A DNA stretch of 64,000 nt from Dromiciops gliroides (GCF_019393635.1 NC_057863.1:39753857-39817856), one strand, 5' to 3'. Shown: positions 42,840-54,324, counted from the first letter of the stretch. Notes: generated from the letters alone by a model not told the origin. Translations and numbers: made by a program.

Positions 42840-43092
42840 GGAGTTGTTCTTGTTGAGCCATTTCAGTCATGTATGACTCTTCATGACCCCATTTGGAGTT
42901 TTCTTGGCAAAGATACTCGAATGCTTTGCTATTTCCTTCTCCAGCTCATTTTACAAATGAGGAAACTGAGGCAAGCAAGATGAACCGACTTGCCCAGGGT
43001 TCACACAGCTAGTAAGGCCAGATTTGAACCCAGGAAGATGTCTTCCCGATTCCAAGCCCAGTTCTTTATCCATTATGCCACATAGCTGCCCT
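42840..43092 (-). mobile_element. Marsupial SINE (long type)
   Basis: In reverse it has the head 'gggcagctatgtggcataat', the core, then a long tail 'gagctggagaaggaaatagc ... tgactgaaatggctc'. It is complete and moderately diverged. Confidence 0.88.
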
Positions 43093-43109
43093 CCATATAG
43101 TATATGTTT

Positions 43110-43530
43110 ATGTATATATAATAAAATTTTTCTAGGTAATGGGACATTATTATGCTACAAGAACTGATGAAATGGATGGGCTCAAAGAAACCTGGGAATA
43201 CTGGTAAAAAGTGATGTAGAATAAAATGACCAGAACCAGGAGAATTATTGATACATAACAATCACAACACAGTAAAAACAATCAGCTTTGGAAGATTTAG
43301 GAACTCTAATCAATGCAATGACCAATTATGATTCTAGGTGGCCTTAGGATGAAGCCTGTCCACCACCTCTTGGAAGAAAGGTGACAGATTCAAGATGTAG
43401 GATGAGACATTTATTTTTGGACATGGTCAAAGCAAGGGTGTTGTTTTGCTTGGGTCATATCTTTTTTCTTTTTTTATTTGGGGGCAGAGTAAGAGAGAAA
43501 AACACTGGCTAATGGAAAAATAAAGTTAAC
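43110..43530 (+). mobile_element. L1 3' end fragment
   Basis: 'attattatgctacaagaact', 'aaatgaccagaaccaggaga', 'tggacatggtcaaagcaagg' and 'taatggaaaaataaagtt' follow the end of ORF2 and the 3' UTR of a marsupial L1 subfamily. Confidence 0.75.
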
Positions 43531-43640
43531 AAAAGCTTCACTTAGAAGTTAAATGACTTGCTCAGGGTCACATAGTCACAATATGTGTTGGAGGCAGCAC
43601 CTGATCCTAGGTGGTCCTGACTCTGTTACAGACTTTCTCT
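43531..43640 (-). repeat. MIR-like SINE fragment
   Basis: 'atgacttgctcagggtcaca' and 'ctgatcctaggtggtcctga'. Confidence 0.65.
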
Positions 43641-43744
43641 CTTCTCTATGCTGTACTACAAGTTCAGTGGTAAGGGGAGTCTCTACAATAACAGTTCCTT
43701 ATAATAAATACAGTTATAGCCCCCAAAAAACTTATACATGACAT

Positions 43745-43885
43745 TTGGTCCTTTATCCTGTCAGTAATGCAATTGTCTAGGCAAGGGGGAGAATTGTACC
43801 ATTTTGTTGCTTGCATCCGCAATGCCTTTGATAGTGCTTACCATACAGTAGGTTCTCAGCAAATGTTCAGTACTACTGTATCTGT
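43745..43885 (+). repeat. L2-like 3' tail
   Basis: 'gcatccgcaatgcctttgat' and 'accatacagtaggttctcag'. Confidence 0.55.
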
Positions 43886-44235
43886 TCTGGTCTCAGCAGG
43901 CACCAAAGAGGGGTAGGAGGGGAAAGAAAGCCCTAGTGTTCAAACTCTAAGGTCTTCCTTGTTCTCTAAAGCCACGATTTGCTTCTTCTACAAATCATAA
44001 CCACAAAACCAGCTTCAAACCTAAGGTCCCAGACCTACCTTTTACTGCCCCATCTACAGGGGTACCAGGGTAAGCAGTCCAGGGGACATCTGCTATGGCT
44101 GCAGAATGCTTATTTCCAAGCTTGATTGAAAAAACAGAAAAATCTCCAGGGTGGTTCTATGGGTGATAAGAAACAATCAAAGGTCCAAAGAATGGCTGGG
44201 ATACAGGAATGAAGGGAGGATGATGGAGATTCACA
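43886..44235. other. No recognisable feature
   Basis: Nothing recognised. Confidence 0.4.
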
Positions 44236-44239
44236 TTAA

Positions 44240-44345
44240 GGAGTATTTATTAAATACCTTCTATGTATAAGCAACCACATTCAAGGGATACAAAGAAAAA
44301 AAATAATAAAACAGTCCCTTTTATCAAGGAGATTACATGAGGAAT
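44240..44345 (+). repeat. L2-like LINE fragment
   Basis: 'agtatttattaaataccttc' and 'cagtcccttttatcaaggag'. Confidence 0.6.
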
Positions 44346-44880
44346 GGTGGAGCAGCTTTTCTCCATATAAAAAAAAATCCAAAATATATGCTGAGTAATC
44401 TAGAGGTGAGTAGGTACTAGCGATCGACAGATGTGTAAATTGTTTTGGTTTGGTTTGCCTTCTTTGGTCTCATTTTTCTGAAAACTCTTCCTCTAGTAGT
44501 TAAAAAGATAAGCTTAGTGAGAGCAAAGCAGCAGTTGCCAAGAGCCCAGCATCCCAGGAAAAAAAATCTGCTGAGCTCAGGAGAAAACCTGAAATGGGAG
44601 CAGGGAGCCTGCTCAGGTGTCATGATATATAATCTCCCAGTTGAACACACATAAAGTCCAATCTTACAGAGCACAGCTCACCACCACTGCATGGGGAAAA
44701 GCAAATGCTAAGTCAAAAAGAATTGAGCTGACTCCATTTGTCTTAAATCCGTTGGGCTTTAACCTTCTGTGAAGATTAAGTAATTAGGCAATGAGGTTAG
44801 ACGTGGAAAACAAAACCTGACTTCCTATCTCAAGGCAGGAATCTACAGGATAAACTATAAAGAACGAAGTTCTACCTTTA
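44346..44880. other. No recognisable feature
   Basis: Opposing 69- and 85-codon frames at 44,417-44,674 overlap and have no family match that I recognise. Confidence 0.4.
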
Positions 44881-44884
44881 AAGA

Positions 44885-45215
44885 AATGGAAGTACCAGTG
44901 CCTAGCAAAGTGCCTTGCATGTAATGGGTGCTTACTAAATGCTAGAAACTGAATTGAATACCAGACATAAACTGTTAGGGTCACAGCATTCTGGATTCCC
45001 AACTTAAGGCTAGAATATCATAACCAATTTGACACAATAGAAATCTTTATCGAAAATGACTCCCACTAGAATATATTTTTATTTGATATCTGCATTACCA
45101 GCACCCAGCGTATTGACTCATATATGATAGATGAGCTTAATGAATAAGTGTAGAATCAATTGAAATGAGATGAAATTAAATCAAATAGGTGACTGAAATG
45201 AATGAATGAGAGAAT
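44885..45215 (+). repeat. L2-like 3' tails
   Basis: 'gtgcctagcaaagtgccttg' with 'gtgcttactaaatgctagaa', then a second copy 'taccagcacccagcgtattg' ending in (GAAT)n. Confidence 0.65.
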
Positions 45216-45223
45216 AAATGAAT

Positions 45224-45435
45224 GAGGGGGGCCAAAAGTTATGAATATTTAATAACTCCTTTATTTTTGTTGTTTTTAATTTGTAATACCATAGCATCAT
45301 ATACAGTATATATAGGAAATGAATTTATATTATATGAGAAAAATCAAATCTCAGAAATGATGAAAAGTAAATAAAAATAATTTTTTAAAACGTTACTAAA
45401 ACATCAACTCCCTTTGTGACTTTTGGCCCACCCTG
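45224..45435. mobile_element. Mariner-type MITE
   Basis: A 212-bp unit whose ends are inverted copies: left 'gggggccaaaagttatga' (from about 45,226) and right 'gtgacttttggcccaccctg' (to 45,435), followed by TA, the Tc1/mariner target. The interior is AT-rich with no transposase. It sits in the junction of two L2-like fragments. Confidence 0.8.
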
Positions 45436-45437
45436 TA

Positions 45438-45765
45438 CAAAACCCTGAGATACAAAGAGAAAAGCAAAACAGTCCCTTCTCTCAGGAAACTCACTTCTCA
45501 GGGACCATAAAGAAATGAAGTGAATTGAATTGATTAACAGGTCCTTAAAACCATCGTGCTAAATTGCTAAATTCAAGACAATTTCAGTCTCCTAACTGGT
45601 AGGAATCAGTTATTTAATTGATCTGAGGAAAGATGTCTCATTTCCCTCTTCCTCCCAGTAGAATGCAAGTTCATTGAGAATAAGGACAAGTTTCCGTTTG
45701 GTCATTGTCTCTCTAGCAACTCACCTAGTGCCTAGTCCATAGAAAGACCTTAAAATGCTTGAATT
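45438..45765 (+). repeat. L2-like LINE fragments
   Basis: 'caaaaccctgagatacaaag', 'aacagtcccttctctcagga', then a 3' tail with 'agtagaatgcaagttcattg'. Confidence 0.6.
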
Positions 45766-47690
45766 ACTTGAGGTAGGAAATAGAGTTGGGACAGGAAGAG
45801 GTCACTGGACAAATAGTGTATTTTCTGCTTGATGGCAGAACAAAAACACTTGTAAAGAGATTCCCTACTGCTCTATACTCCTTTACCCAATCCCACATGA
45901 TGCCATTTTCACGTGACCATTTTTTTTTCTGATTATAATTGTAGAGAAAATACTCCCTGTAAAAGGGTCCTAATTCTATTCTAAATCAATGTATTATTTC
46001 TGAGTCATCCCCTGGAAGACAGCTTTGGCCTTTTGTAAATTGCATTTATTGCAAAGGGATGTTAACCTCTTAGACTGACAAAGATTTCAATGTAATAAAA
46101 CTACTTAAAACCTAATTAAGGAGTAGTAGCTCAAATGTGTGTAGCCCTTTGAGGACTGCAGTGCTTTGAATCTTACAACCATCTATGAAGAAGGTGTTAT
46201 GAGCATTCTCATTTTACTGATGAAGAAGATGTCTAAGGATAAACAAAATACCATCTATATCATAGTAACACATGTGGCTGAGAACATAGATCAGCAAAGT
46301 CTCCACTACCAAAGAACCAATTTGACAAATTGTCTTTGGAGCCACTCAACTGTCCAATATCTCTCTAGCCAAGCAGCCCTCCTCATTTTTCTGAAGTATT
46401 TCCCCCCTTCCCCTATTATAATGTTGGTCTTCTGCCCATCCAACTTCTTAACACAGATGTATTCATCCTGTTCTGCATTCTCTAAGTGCACCAATAGGAA
46501 ACACTATCTTTTATATTCTGACTCTGCTGAGCCTCTATGACATATCTCCAAGCAATTTGCCTAATTTGTTTTTTCTAGTCCTAGTGATAGATTTGTATAG
46601 TTCTGTTCATACTTTCACCTAATTCCCCTTGTGACCATTTGTATACATCTTCCATTATCCTGACTTGATTAGCACATTACCCTAATTGAACTTCCCCTAA
46701 AGAGGTCTTTAGTCTTTGTTTGGGCTATTTCAACCATAGCCATCCAATAAGGTCCTATTCCTTCTCATCATAAAAATATGGGGCAGGGGGGAAGACACAC
46801 AAAGTTTATTGTAGTAAGGCTCAGACTCTAGTTTGAAAGGCTTTGAGTACAAGTCCAGGGACAAAATGACAGCCTCATACCTGAAGACCCATGTAGCTGA
46901 GTACTGAGACAGTCCACCATTTTGGCCACTGGGTGATAAATTATTCATTCATGGCAATTCTCAAAAACTACCTACTGAGCGATACAGAAGTTCAGTAGAC
47001 TCAGCCTGACAAAATTGTAAACCCTTTATATACGTATGAATCATAGTATCTAGGCTAACTGAACTATCCTCTCTCTAGTCTGGGTCCAATCCCAAGTTCT
47101 ATACTCTACCTGCTTCTGTTTGTCACTGTACTTAAAGCATGGAACAATGGATACCATAAAACTCCCTCTAAATATAATTCCATAAAGAATGTTTATTTGG
47201 CCCCTATGAGAATTGTCATGCTCTGTCAGTTCCTGAGGATATAGCCCTCAAGAGACATCCAATCCCTGCTGTGCTTTGCCTCTTTTCATCATGGTGAAGA
47301 TGAATGTTTTCCATGTTGAGCATTTAAAGGACATCAACATATCGAGTTCAGGAAATGATGACCATTCATCTCAAGAGATGTCTCCATTTAGTCACAACTA
47401 CATCAATTGAAGAAATCATGCCCAGGATGTTGTTACACATGTACTCAATCTGTACTCCTCTCTTTTTTTCTTTTGGAATTTATACTCAGTACTGTCACTA
47501 GGCTTGTGGCAAATGTCTTTAAGGATATATGGTTTCAAAAAGATTTTTTTTTCTAACCATTGGTCATCATTAAGGGGACCATCTTTTTACCCCCTTCTCT
47601 CTTCCTACTATATATGTACTAATAATTCAATAAGTATAATTGTAGAGTCATGTGTATTCTTATCTGTTTCCTCCCCATATACTCCCACCA
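45766..47690. other. Largely unassigned region
   Basis: A MIR-like antisense patch lies at about 46,140-46,250 ('agccctttgaggactgcagt', 'cattttactgatgaagaaga'). Elsewhere I recognise nothing. The 124-codon frame at 46,166-46,540 starts inside that MIR and has no domain. Confidence 0.4.
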
Positions 47691-47698
47691 TCCCTTTT

Positions 47699-47898
47699 CT
47701 TTTTTTGTTTTTTCTTTCTTTTTTTCTTTTTCTTTTCTTTTTTTCTTTTCTTTTCTTTTCTTTTTGAAGGGCAATGAGGGTTAAGTGACTTGCCCAGGGT
47801 CACAGGGTCACATAACTAGTAAGTGTGTCAAGTGTTCGAACTCAGGTCCTCCTGAATCCAGGGCCAGTGCTTTATCCACTGCACCACATAGCTGCCCC
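47699..47898 (-). mobile_element. Marsupial SINE (short type) with TTTTC tail
   Basis: The (TTTTC)n/T-rich run at 47,699-47,766 is the complement of its A-rich tail. The body then runs to 'gctgcccc'. The core has a short duplication, 'gggtcacagggtcaca'. Confidence 0.92.
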
Positions 47899-48265
47899 TT
47901 CCCTTTGCTTTTTCTGCTCCAATTTTCACTGGTTCTTTCTATTCTTTCTGGTTAATTAAGTTGTAAATCACTGGGATAACTTCCTTTTCCCTTTGCTTCC
48001 ATTCTCTCCATTTGGCCAAGTTGGGATCCCAAAGCCTGAGCCAGCGACTTTTGATTCTGATAAGGTGGACTTGAGGTATCTATAAGAACCAAGACCATAG
48101 ATAAGAAAAGGCCTTTGGGAGAGGCTTCATGGGTACAGAAAAATCTCAGAAAAGTTTTAGTTATGTGGACAAGGCTAAAGTATTAATGGCTTCCCATGTT
48201 ATGTCCTTTGAATTTGCTATTTTATGAGAGAAATGTAATTTAGTCAGCTGTAGAATGCTAGAAAT
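47899..48265. other. No recognisable feature
   Basis: Nothing recognised. Confidence 0.4.
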
Positions 48266-48280
48266 AGAGCAAGGAGAGTT

Positions 48281-48455
48281 GTGTTTTGTTTTGTTTTGGT
48301 TTGGTTTGGTTTTTTTGGGGGAGGCAATTGGGGTTAAGTGACTTGCCCAGGATCACACAGCTAGTAACTGTCAAAGGTCTGAGGCCAGATTTGAACTCAG
48401 ACCCTCCTAAATTCAGGGCCAGTGCTCTATCCACTGTGCCACCTAGCTGCCCCAC
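48281..48455 (-). mobile_element. Marsupial SINE (short type)
   Basis: Reverse copy with a (GTTTT)n/(GGTTT)n tail. The 9-bp target duplication aggagagtt is at 48272-48280 and 48457-48465. Confidence 0.94.
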
Positions 48456-48589
48456 GAGGAGAGTTTTAAGGAGCCTTGCACTGCATTTATCACGAAAACA
48501 TTTAAGTGTAGCTATACACTGAGTGCACAGGGCACCCACAAGCTGGTTGATAGAGGAATTCAATTAAAGCCAGAGCAAGAAGAAAACAA

Positions 48590-48735
48590 ATATACTCAAC
48601 CTTACCATTTGGCAGATGAGTCCAGACCAAGTGAGGTGGTTTGCTCAAGGTTACATAGAAATTTATGAGTAGATCTGAAATGAGAATCCAGGTTGTCTAA
48701 CTCCCAACCTAGAGTTCTTTCTACTCTACCACAGG
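48590..48735 (-). repeat. MIR-like SINE
   Basis: 'catttggcagatgagtccag', 'gctcaaggttacatagaaat', 'gagttctttctactctacca'. Confidence 0.68.
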
Positions 48736-48754
48736 GCATATGCAAAATAGTTCA

Positions 48755-49690
48755 GCAACTCAACTGAGCAAACACTTTTTAAGTACCGATGCACCTACTA
48801 TGTACAAGGTTTTTAAAGAGAACACTACATTTCATCATGGTATGGGGGTGACCCTGGATCCTAAATGTTTTTATTTTTATTTTTCAAAATTTTCATGGTA
48901 AAAGTTTAATTATGACTGAACAAAAGCAAAGATAATTTTATTTGATTAGACATTTATTGACTGACAATAATAATTGGTGATAACAGGGCATCCTGCTAGG
49001 AACTAGGCCTATGAAGACATAAAAGATGGCCCAGCCCCCTAAGGACCTTTCTTTTTCAAGGGGATATAGAGTGTAAAGAGTTAAGTAAATACAAGATACT
49101 TTGATGTAGGAGAGAACTCTCCTAGAGTTTAGACAATAAGGAAAGGCAATAGTACTAAATTTTGAAAGAATTTAAGAATAGAAATAGGTTTTTTTTTCAA
49201 AAAAACCTTTTCTTAAATTTATTTATCTATTTACCTATTTGTATTTGTTTGTTTGTTTATTTATTTTTTGCAGGGCAGTGAGGGTTAAGTGACTTGCCCG
49301 GGGTTACATAGCTAGCGAGTCAAGTGTCTGAGGTCAAATTTGAACTCAAGTACTCCTGAATCCAGGACAGCTGCTTTATCCACTGCACCATCTAGCGGCC
49401 CCAAAGAACAGAAATATATTACAACCGTGAAGGGTGACTAATAAAAAACATGGAAGCAGGAGAGATAACAAGCTGAGTTCAGTGAAGGACAAGAAAGCTG
49501 ATTTGCTTGAATTATAGAATCCATGGAGAGTAATAAGACTAAATAAACCTAGCTTAAAAAGACTAGAAAATTAGGTTAGAAGTAGATTTTTCAAACTTTA
49601 AAAGCAAAATTCGAGTTTTCATTTTGTAGTAGAGGTAAATAGGGATTCATTGAAAATTCTTGAGGTAGAGAATGAGTGTTATGATCACTA
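48755..49690 (+). mobile_element. Old L2/L3-like LINE, split by a SINE
   Basis: 'catcctgctaggaactaggc' and 'aggacctttctttttcaagg' to the left of the SINE, and 'gaagcaggagagataacaag' with 'tagggattcattgaaaattc' to its right, run in the order seen for the 36-37.9 kb element. Strongly diverged. Confidence 0.5.
49187..49402 (-). mobile_element. Marsupial SINE (short type) with long AT tail
   Basis: Reverse copy whose tail (49,187-49,268) is a degenerate TTTA/TTTG run. The body ends 'ctagcggcccc'. The approximate target duplication aagaaYagaaata is at 49,174-49,186 and 49,404-49,416. Confidence 0.9.
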
Positions 49691-50040
49691 TGTGATTGGT
49701 GCAGTTTATTTTTTCTAGGAGCTCTCCAGTTTCTCATCTTTGGTTACTCAATTATTCAAGTCCTTTGATCATCAGTAGAGAAAGTCCTTTCACTAAAAAG
49801 GTACCATGAGACCTTGAGAGATTTTGCCTGATAGCATGAAATTGGAAAAGTAAGTGAAGAGAGGTAGCGCCATGTGAAAAGGGCTATGGAAACAAGAAAA
49901 TCAGGTAATGGGAATGAGCACAGATAAAGAGATGTGCTGTGCTTAAATGAGAGAGCTGTCTGAATGATTTAATATGAGGATCACCATGAAAACTACCCAA
50001 ATCTGAATCTCAGTGAAATTATAGGATCTCAATTATAACA
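49691..50040. other. No recognisable feature
   Basis: Nothing recognised. Confidence 0.4.
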
Positions 50041-50051
50041 TTAGAAGAAAC

Positions 50052-50211
50052 CTGAGGGACAACTAGGTGGCACAGTGGAAAAAGCACCGGCCCTTGGATT
50101 CAGGAGGACTTGAGTTCAAATCTAGCCTCAGACACTTGACACTTACTAGCTGTGTGACCCTGGGCAAGTCACTTAACCCTCATTGTCCCTCAAAACAAAA
50201 ACATTCATCAC
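50052..50211 (+). mobile_element. Marsupial SINE (short type)
   Basis: Plus copy from 'gagggacaactaggtggcac' through an A/C-rich tail that passes straight into the GAA/GAG tract. The pre-insertion word agaagaaac (50,043-50,051) recurs at the far end of the tract, so tract and SINE together sit between the target repeats. Confidence 0.92.
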
Positions 50212-50342
50212 AAAGAAGAAGAAGAGGAAGAGGAAGAGGAGGAAGAGGAAGAGGAGGAAGAGGAAGAGGAGGAAGAGGAAGAAGAAGAAGAAGAAGAGGA
50301 AGAAGAAGAGGAAGAAGAAGAGGAAGAAGAAGAGGAAGAAGA

Positions 50343-50381
<39 letters not shown>

Positions 50382-50383
50382 AA
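50212..50383. repeat. (GAA/GAG)n purine tract
   Basis: 172 bases of pure A+G on this strand in GAA, GAG and GGA units with local mirror symmetry. Poly-Ser and Lys/Arg-rich open frames across it are repeat translations. Confidence 0.99.
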
Positions 50384-50560
50384 CTTTAGGGGCCATATAA
50401 TCCAACTCCCTTATTTTACAGATGGTGAAACTGAAGTCCAGAGATGAAAATAACCTGAGAAACGTCAAAGAGATGAAAAGTAACAGAGACAGAATTTGAA
50501 CCTATGTTCTCTGACTCTAGAATCAGTTGTTTTCTCCACTGTACTCCAATACCTGGTGGT
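50384..50560 (-). repeat. MIR-like SINE
   Basis: 'ggggccatataatccaactc', 'cagatggtgaaactgaagtc', 'agaatttgaacctatgttct'. Confidence 0.72.
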
Positions 50561-50789
50561 TTAAACTTTAATAGACTCCATAGGAAGGGAGCTGGGAGCC
50601 CCCAGTTCAAGCCAAGAGGCATCCAACCCCAGGAACTATGAGTTACTAATAGCTTACTAAAAGAAGATTGGTAGACAATTACTAGTTTCTTCATCTCTTT
50701 TATCCACATACCAAGGGACATTTTCCTCTGTTGCTTGTAGGATTTCCCTAGAATGTTTATATTCCATTCCATCTCTGGGGAGGCATAGA

Positions 50790-50995
50790 AGCCATGCAAT
50801 TTGGTACAGTGGAACAATGAATTTGGAGTCAAATTGCCTGGATTCAACTCTCACTTCTATCCCTTACAATCTGTGTGACCTTCAGCAAGCTACTTCACCA
50901 GTCTTGGCCTCAGTTTCTCCATCTGTAAACTAAGGGGGTCAGACTTAATGGCATTTGAAGTCCCATCCAGCTAGAAATCTGTGGTGCAGTTTCTA
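50790..50995 (+). repeat. MIR-like SINE
   Basis: 'tacagtggaacaatgaattt', 'aatctgtgtgaccttcagca', 'ctcagtttctccatctgtaa'. Confidence 0.75.
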
Positions 50996-51170
50996 TTCAC
51001 ATTGAGGTCAACAATAATTCTACCTGATTCTCTCTTGTCATTTATGTTGGTGCTTATGTCTTAAATAATTATCCCATTTGGCTTTGAGTTTAATTTGCAT
51101 AATTAATTACCCAAAACAGTCACAGTGAACATGAAAAATGGAGTAAAAATCTCTAGAACCAGAGTTCTCA

Positions 51171-51323
51171 TATTTTTTTTTTTTTTGGTGAGGCAATTGG
51201 GGTTAAGTGACTTGCCCAGGGTCACATAGTTAGTAAGTGTCAATTGTCTGATGTTGGATTTGAACTCAGGTCCTCCTGACTCCAGGGCTGGTGCTCTATC
51301 CACTGTGCCACCTAGCTGTCCCT
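51171..51323 (-). mobile_element. Marsupial SINE (short type)
   Basis: Full reverse copy with a T14-type tail. The 7-bp target repeat gttctca is at 51164-51170 and 51324-51330. Confidence 0.93.
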
Positions 51324-51439
51324 GTTCTCAGAATTTTAGTGGTCCATTTGGTCAGCATCTATTAGTGAACACTTTGGGGTCAAATTTCCAAAGTAGCCAT
51401 TTATCTTCAGGAATGAATTACATATTTAAAGAAAATTCA

Positions 51440-51600
51440 TTAGTCATCAGGCAATTAGTTTTTATTAAGTGTCTCATATGTGCCAGACACTATATTAAGT
51501 ACTGTACATACAAAGAAAAGGAAAAAAAACCTCCCTGCTTTCAAGGATCTCACAGTCTATGGGAGAAGACAAAATGAAAACAACTATATACAGAGAGGGA
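51440..51600 (+). repeat. L2-like LINE fragment
   Basis: 'catatgtgccagacactata', 'ctgctttcaaggatctcaca'. Confidence 0.68.
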
Positions 51601-51850
51601 GGCAGGTAGGTGATGTAAAGGATAGAACACTGGGGTTGGAATCAGGAAGACCCATCTTCCTGAGTTCAAATCCAGCCTTAGATACTTCCTAGCTCTGTGA
51701 CCCTGGGCAAGTCACTTAACCCTGTTTGCTTCAGTTTCCTTATCTGTAAAATGAGCTAGAGAAGGAAATGGCAAACTGCTCCTATACCTTTGCCAAGAAA
51801 ACCTCAAAAGGGGTCACAGTGAGACAGTCATGACTTAAAGTAATAATAAC
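51601..51850 (+). mobile_element. Marsupial SINE (long type)
   Basis: Head 'gtaggtgatgtaaaggatag', core 'ctctgtgaccctgggcaagt', long tail 'gagctagagaaggaaatggc' to 'gagacagtcatgacttaaag'. Confidence 0.88.
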
Positions 51851-51984
51851 ATTCAAGCTTCGAAGTGGTAGATATAAATGATCATTTTTACTGTTTGGAG
51901 CAGTGAGCTTTTCTATCTCCAAGCATCTTTGATGTTATCTTCCTTACTGTTCATGAGAAAGTAGAAAAAACTTGCGCCATTTCA

Positions 51985-52285
51985 GAGAAGCTTGAAAGAT
52001 TTGTGTAAACTTATGCAGAGTGAAGTAAGGAGGGGCAGGAGAACCATTATAGTATCAAAAAGATAAACAACATCAAAGGATTAAAGAACTTGGAGCGACA
52101 CACTGACTAGCCACCATTTCAGAGGATCAATGATGATGCATTTTACCCAGCTCCCCACAGAAAGGTAATAGGCTCAAAATGCTGAATAAGTTTTTTGGGG
52201 TGTGGCCCATATGGGATTTTTTTTTTTGCCCATGCATATTTGTCACAAGGGTTGTCTTTTTCTTTTGTTTCTAATAGAGAAAGGA
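51985..52285 (+). mobile_element. L1 3' end fragment
   Basis: 'gatttgtgtaaacttatgca', 'gagtgaagtaaggaggggca' and a T-rich 'gtctttttcttttgtttcta' are typical of the last ORF2 codons and 3' UTR of a marsupial L1. Confidence 0.7.
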
Positions 52286-52419
52286 AATAGAGAAGAAGAA
52301 AAAATAAATGCTTTCTGATCACAACCCATGTAATTTCAGTAGACTAGATACTTATACATCTCAATTAAAGCCATCAAGTGTCACTTCAATTATCAGTGTT
52401 CTTAGTCCTGGTAGGAAAC

Positions 52420-52595
52420 ATCAGAATATAATGGGAAAATCACAGGTTCTGGAGTCAGAGGAGCTGGGTTCGAATTCCTCTTCTGATGTTTACTACCTGT
52501 GTCAAATTGGGCAAGTCAATTTACTTCAGCTTTTCATCTGAAAAATGAGATCAGGTTAGATGGCCTCTGAGGTCCATTTCCATTCTCAATCTATG
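52420..52595 (+). repeat. MIR-like SINE
   Basis: 'caggttctggagtcagagga', 'tgggttcgaattcctcttct', 'cttttcatctgaaaaatgag'. Confidence 0.75.
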
Positions 52596-52599
52596 CTAT

Positions 52600-53100
52600 C
52601 ACCTGGAGGAACTGTTAAATTTCCCCTTTAAAGCCTGCTCAACCAAGTAAAAGGAGCTTGGTGGGAAGCAGGTTCTAAGAGGACTGAATTAAAACAAATT
52701 AAAAAATAGTAGTAAAGAAACATAATTTTCTCTGCTAAAACGGGGGGGGGGGACACTTTGGAGAGATCTTACTCTGCAAGAGAAAACAAAAGGAGGAAAA
52801 AAACTGCAATATCACAAACAATATTTATCTGGCCTCAATCCAGCCTTACATCATTTCAAATTTAATAACAAACTGGCAGCGAAAAATCAAACGATTAATC
52901 AGCCATTATTAGACCCAAATAACTTTTTTTTTTTTACAATTGCTTAAAACTGAATTTGAGGACTAGCTAAACAATTATCAAGAAAGAAAACATCAAAAGC
53001 ATTTTTGCAAAAAAGGATTAATAGTTTAGAAGATGAATAATTGTGTTTGTTTTTCTACACATGCTTCGGGGAAAAACAAGGACAGAAAATAGAAATGAAA
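52600..53100. other. Repeat-free AT-rich block, candidate conserved non-coding element
   Basis: It has no repeat signature apart from a G10 run near 52,745. Around 52,880-52,920 it holds homeodomain-type words (GATTAATC, CCATTATTAG). Conservation cannot be judged from one sequence, so this is only a candidate. Confidence 0.25.
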
Positions 53101-53460
53101 AAATAAAATAAAATAAAATAAAAGCTTTAGGATGCTGGCATAAACAAATAAGCAATAAACAAACCCACTAGGTACAAAGTAAATCCAGAGAGCAATTATC
53201 AGCATCATTAAGTACAAAAACAGAGAAGCAAATGGGAAGTGGGAAATAAAGGTGTTTAGGTTTTTTTGCCCTAAATTTTACAATGCTGGTACAATTCCAA
53301 TATATTAGCAAAGGAAGCAAAGTCTATGAGCTAATAAAAAGAAAGATGTGATGGAAGACATTTGAAATGCTGCTTTTAGCAATATATTTTATATCCAGCC
53401 TGTCCTAAAACTTGAGAAGAGCCTAACAGGCTTTGCTCCGTGGAGCTGTAACCCGTGTAA
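53101..53460. other. No recognisable feature
   Basis: It begins with a short (AAAAT)n run at 53,099-53,122. Nothing else recognised. Confidence 0.4.
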
Positions 53461-53476
53461 TTTCTCCACATAGCAA

Positions 53477-53479
<3 letters not shown>

Positions 53480-53512
<33 letters not shown>

Positions 53513-53648
53513 GCGCACACACACACACACACACACACACATCCCAGAGCTTAGCATCCTAAAAGCAAGAATAATTAATGTGTGTATATATGTGCATGTG
53601 TTATGTGTACATACATATACACATGCACACACACAAACACACATATAT
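53480..53648. repeat. (CA)n microsatellite and ACAT-rich neighbour
   Basis: CATA units, then about 50 bases of (AC)n with GC interruptions (53,490-53,541), then TGTG/ACAC-rich DNA at 53,580-53,648. Confidence 0.97.
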
Positions 53649-53929
53649 GATTTCTAGATGGTAAGCTGGGCACACTACCCTGTCTCACTGCACCACCACC
53701 ACCCTACTCTACTAAAGACGTTTTGTGTTGCTTTTTCTGAGCATGTTTTGTAGGGTTTTTGCTAGGTGCAAAAATTGCCATGTATAAAGCTCTTTATTTG
53801 AGGAATCTCTGAACCAGGTCAGCTGGGGCTGCATGCCTACAAGGAAACAGGTTTTCTTGTTGTAGCTAAGGAGTTTCCCAAACCAACCTCTCACTTACAC
53901 TCCCAAAACTATGTAGCTTCACTCACTAA

Positions 53930-54320
53930 GGATACTTTGTTTTATATGGTGACTTCACCTTTTCTCCATGTAGCCTCTATGGCTAGTATAGTGCTTGATA
54001 CATAGTAGGTACTTCATATATGCTTATTGATTGCCCAGAGATCTTTTTGCGTAAATCTTGAAATCTAATATAAGCATCATTGGAGCAGTGATAGATCTAT
54101 GATTATATATATATATATATATATCTCGATGCCTTTCCTTCATTTATGCAGGTCACAATTGACCAATGGTTTCTCACCCTGTGTGATTTTTTATTATTTT
54201 TTCCCATAAATCCTTCATCTTTCATTGCTATATTTGCATCCCCAGCAGCCCGTGTGGTGCCTGGCATATACACGGTGCTTAATATGTGCTCACTGATATA
54301 TTCATTTGATTGATTCATGT
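53930..54320 (+). repeat. Two L2-like 3' tails around a (TA)n run
   Basis: The first copy has 'ctatggctagtatagtgctt' and 'gcttattgattgcccagaga'. (TA)n lies at 54,102-54,124. The second copy has 'tgtggtgcctggcatataca'. Confidence 0.65.
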
Positions 54321-54324
54321 CAAA

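Noticed and set aside
46166-46540. 124-codon plus-strand frame
   Set aside because: It starts inside a MIR-like repeat, has no recognisable domain and has a competing frame on the other strand.
50067-50468. Arg/Lys-rich and poly-Ser open frames on both strands
   Set aside because: They are translations of the GAA/GAG tract and its SINE neighbour, open only because the repeat lacks stops.
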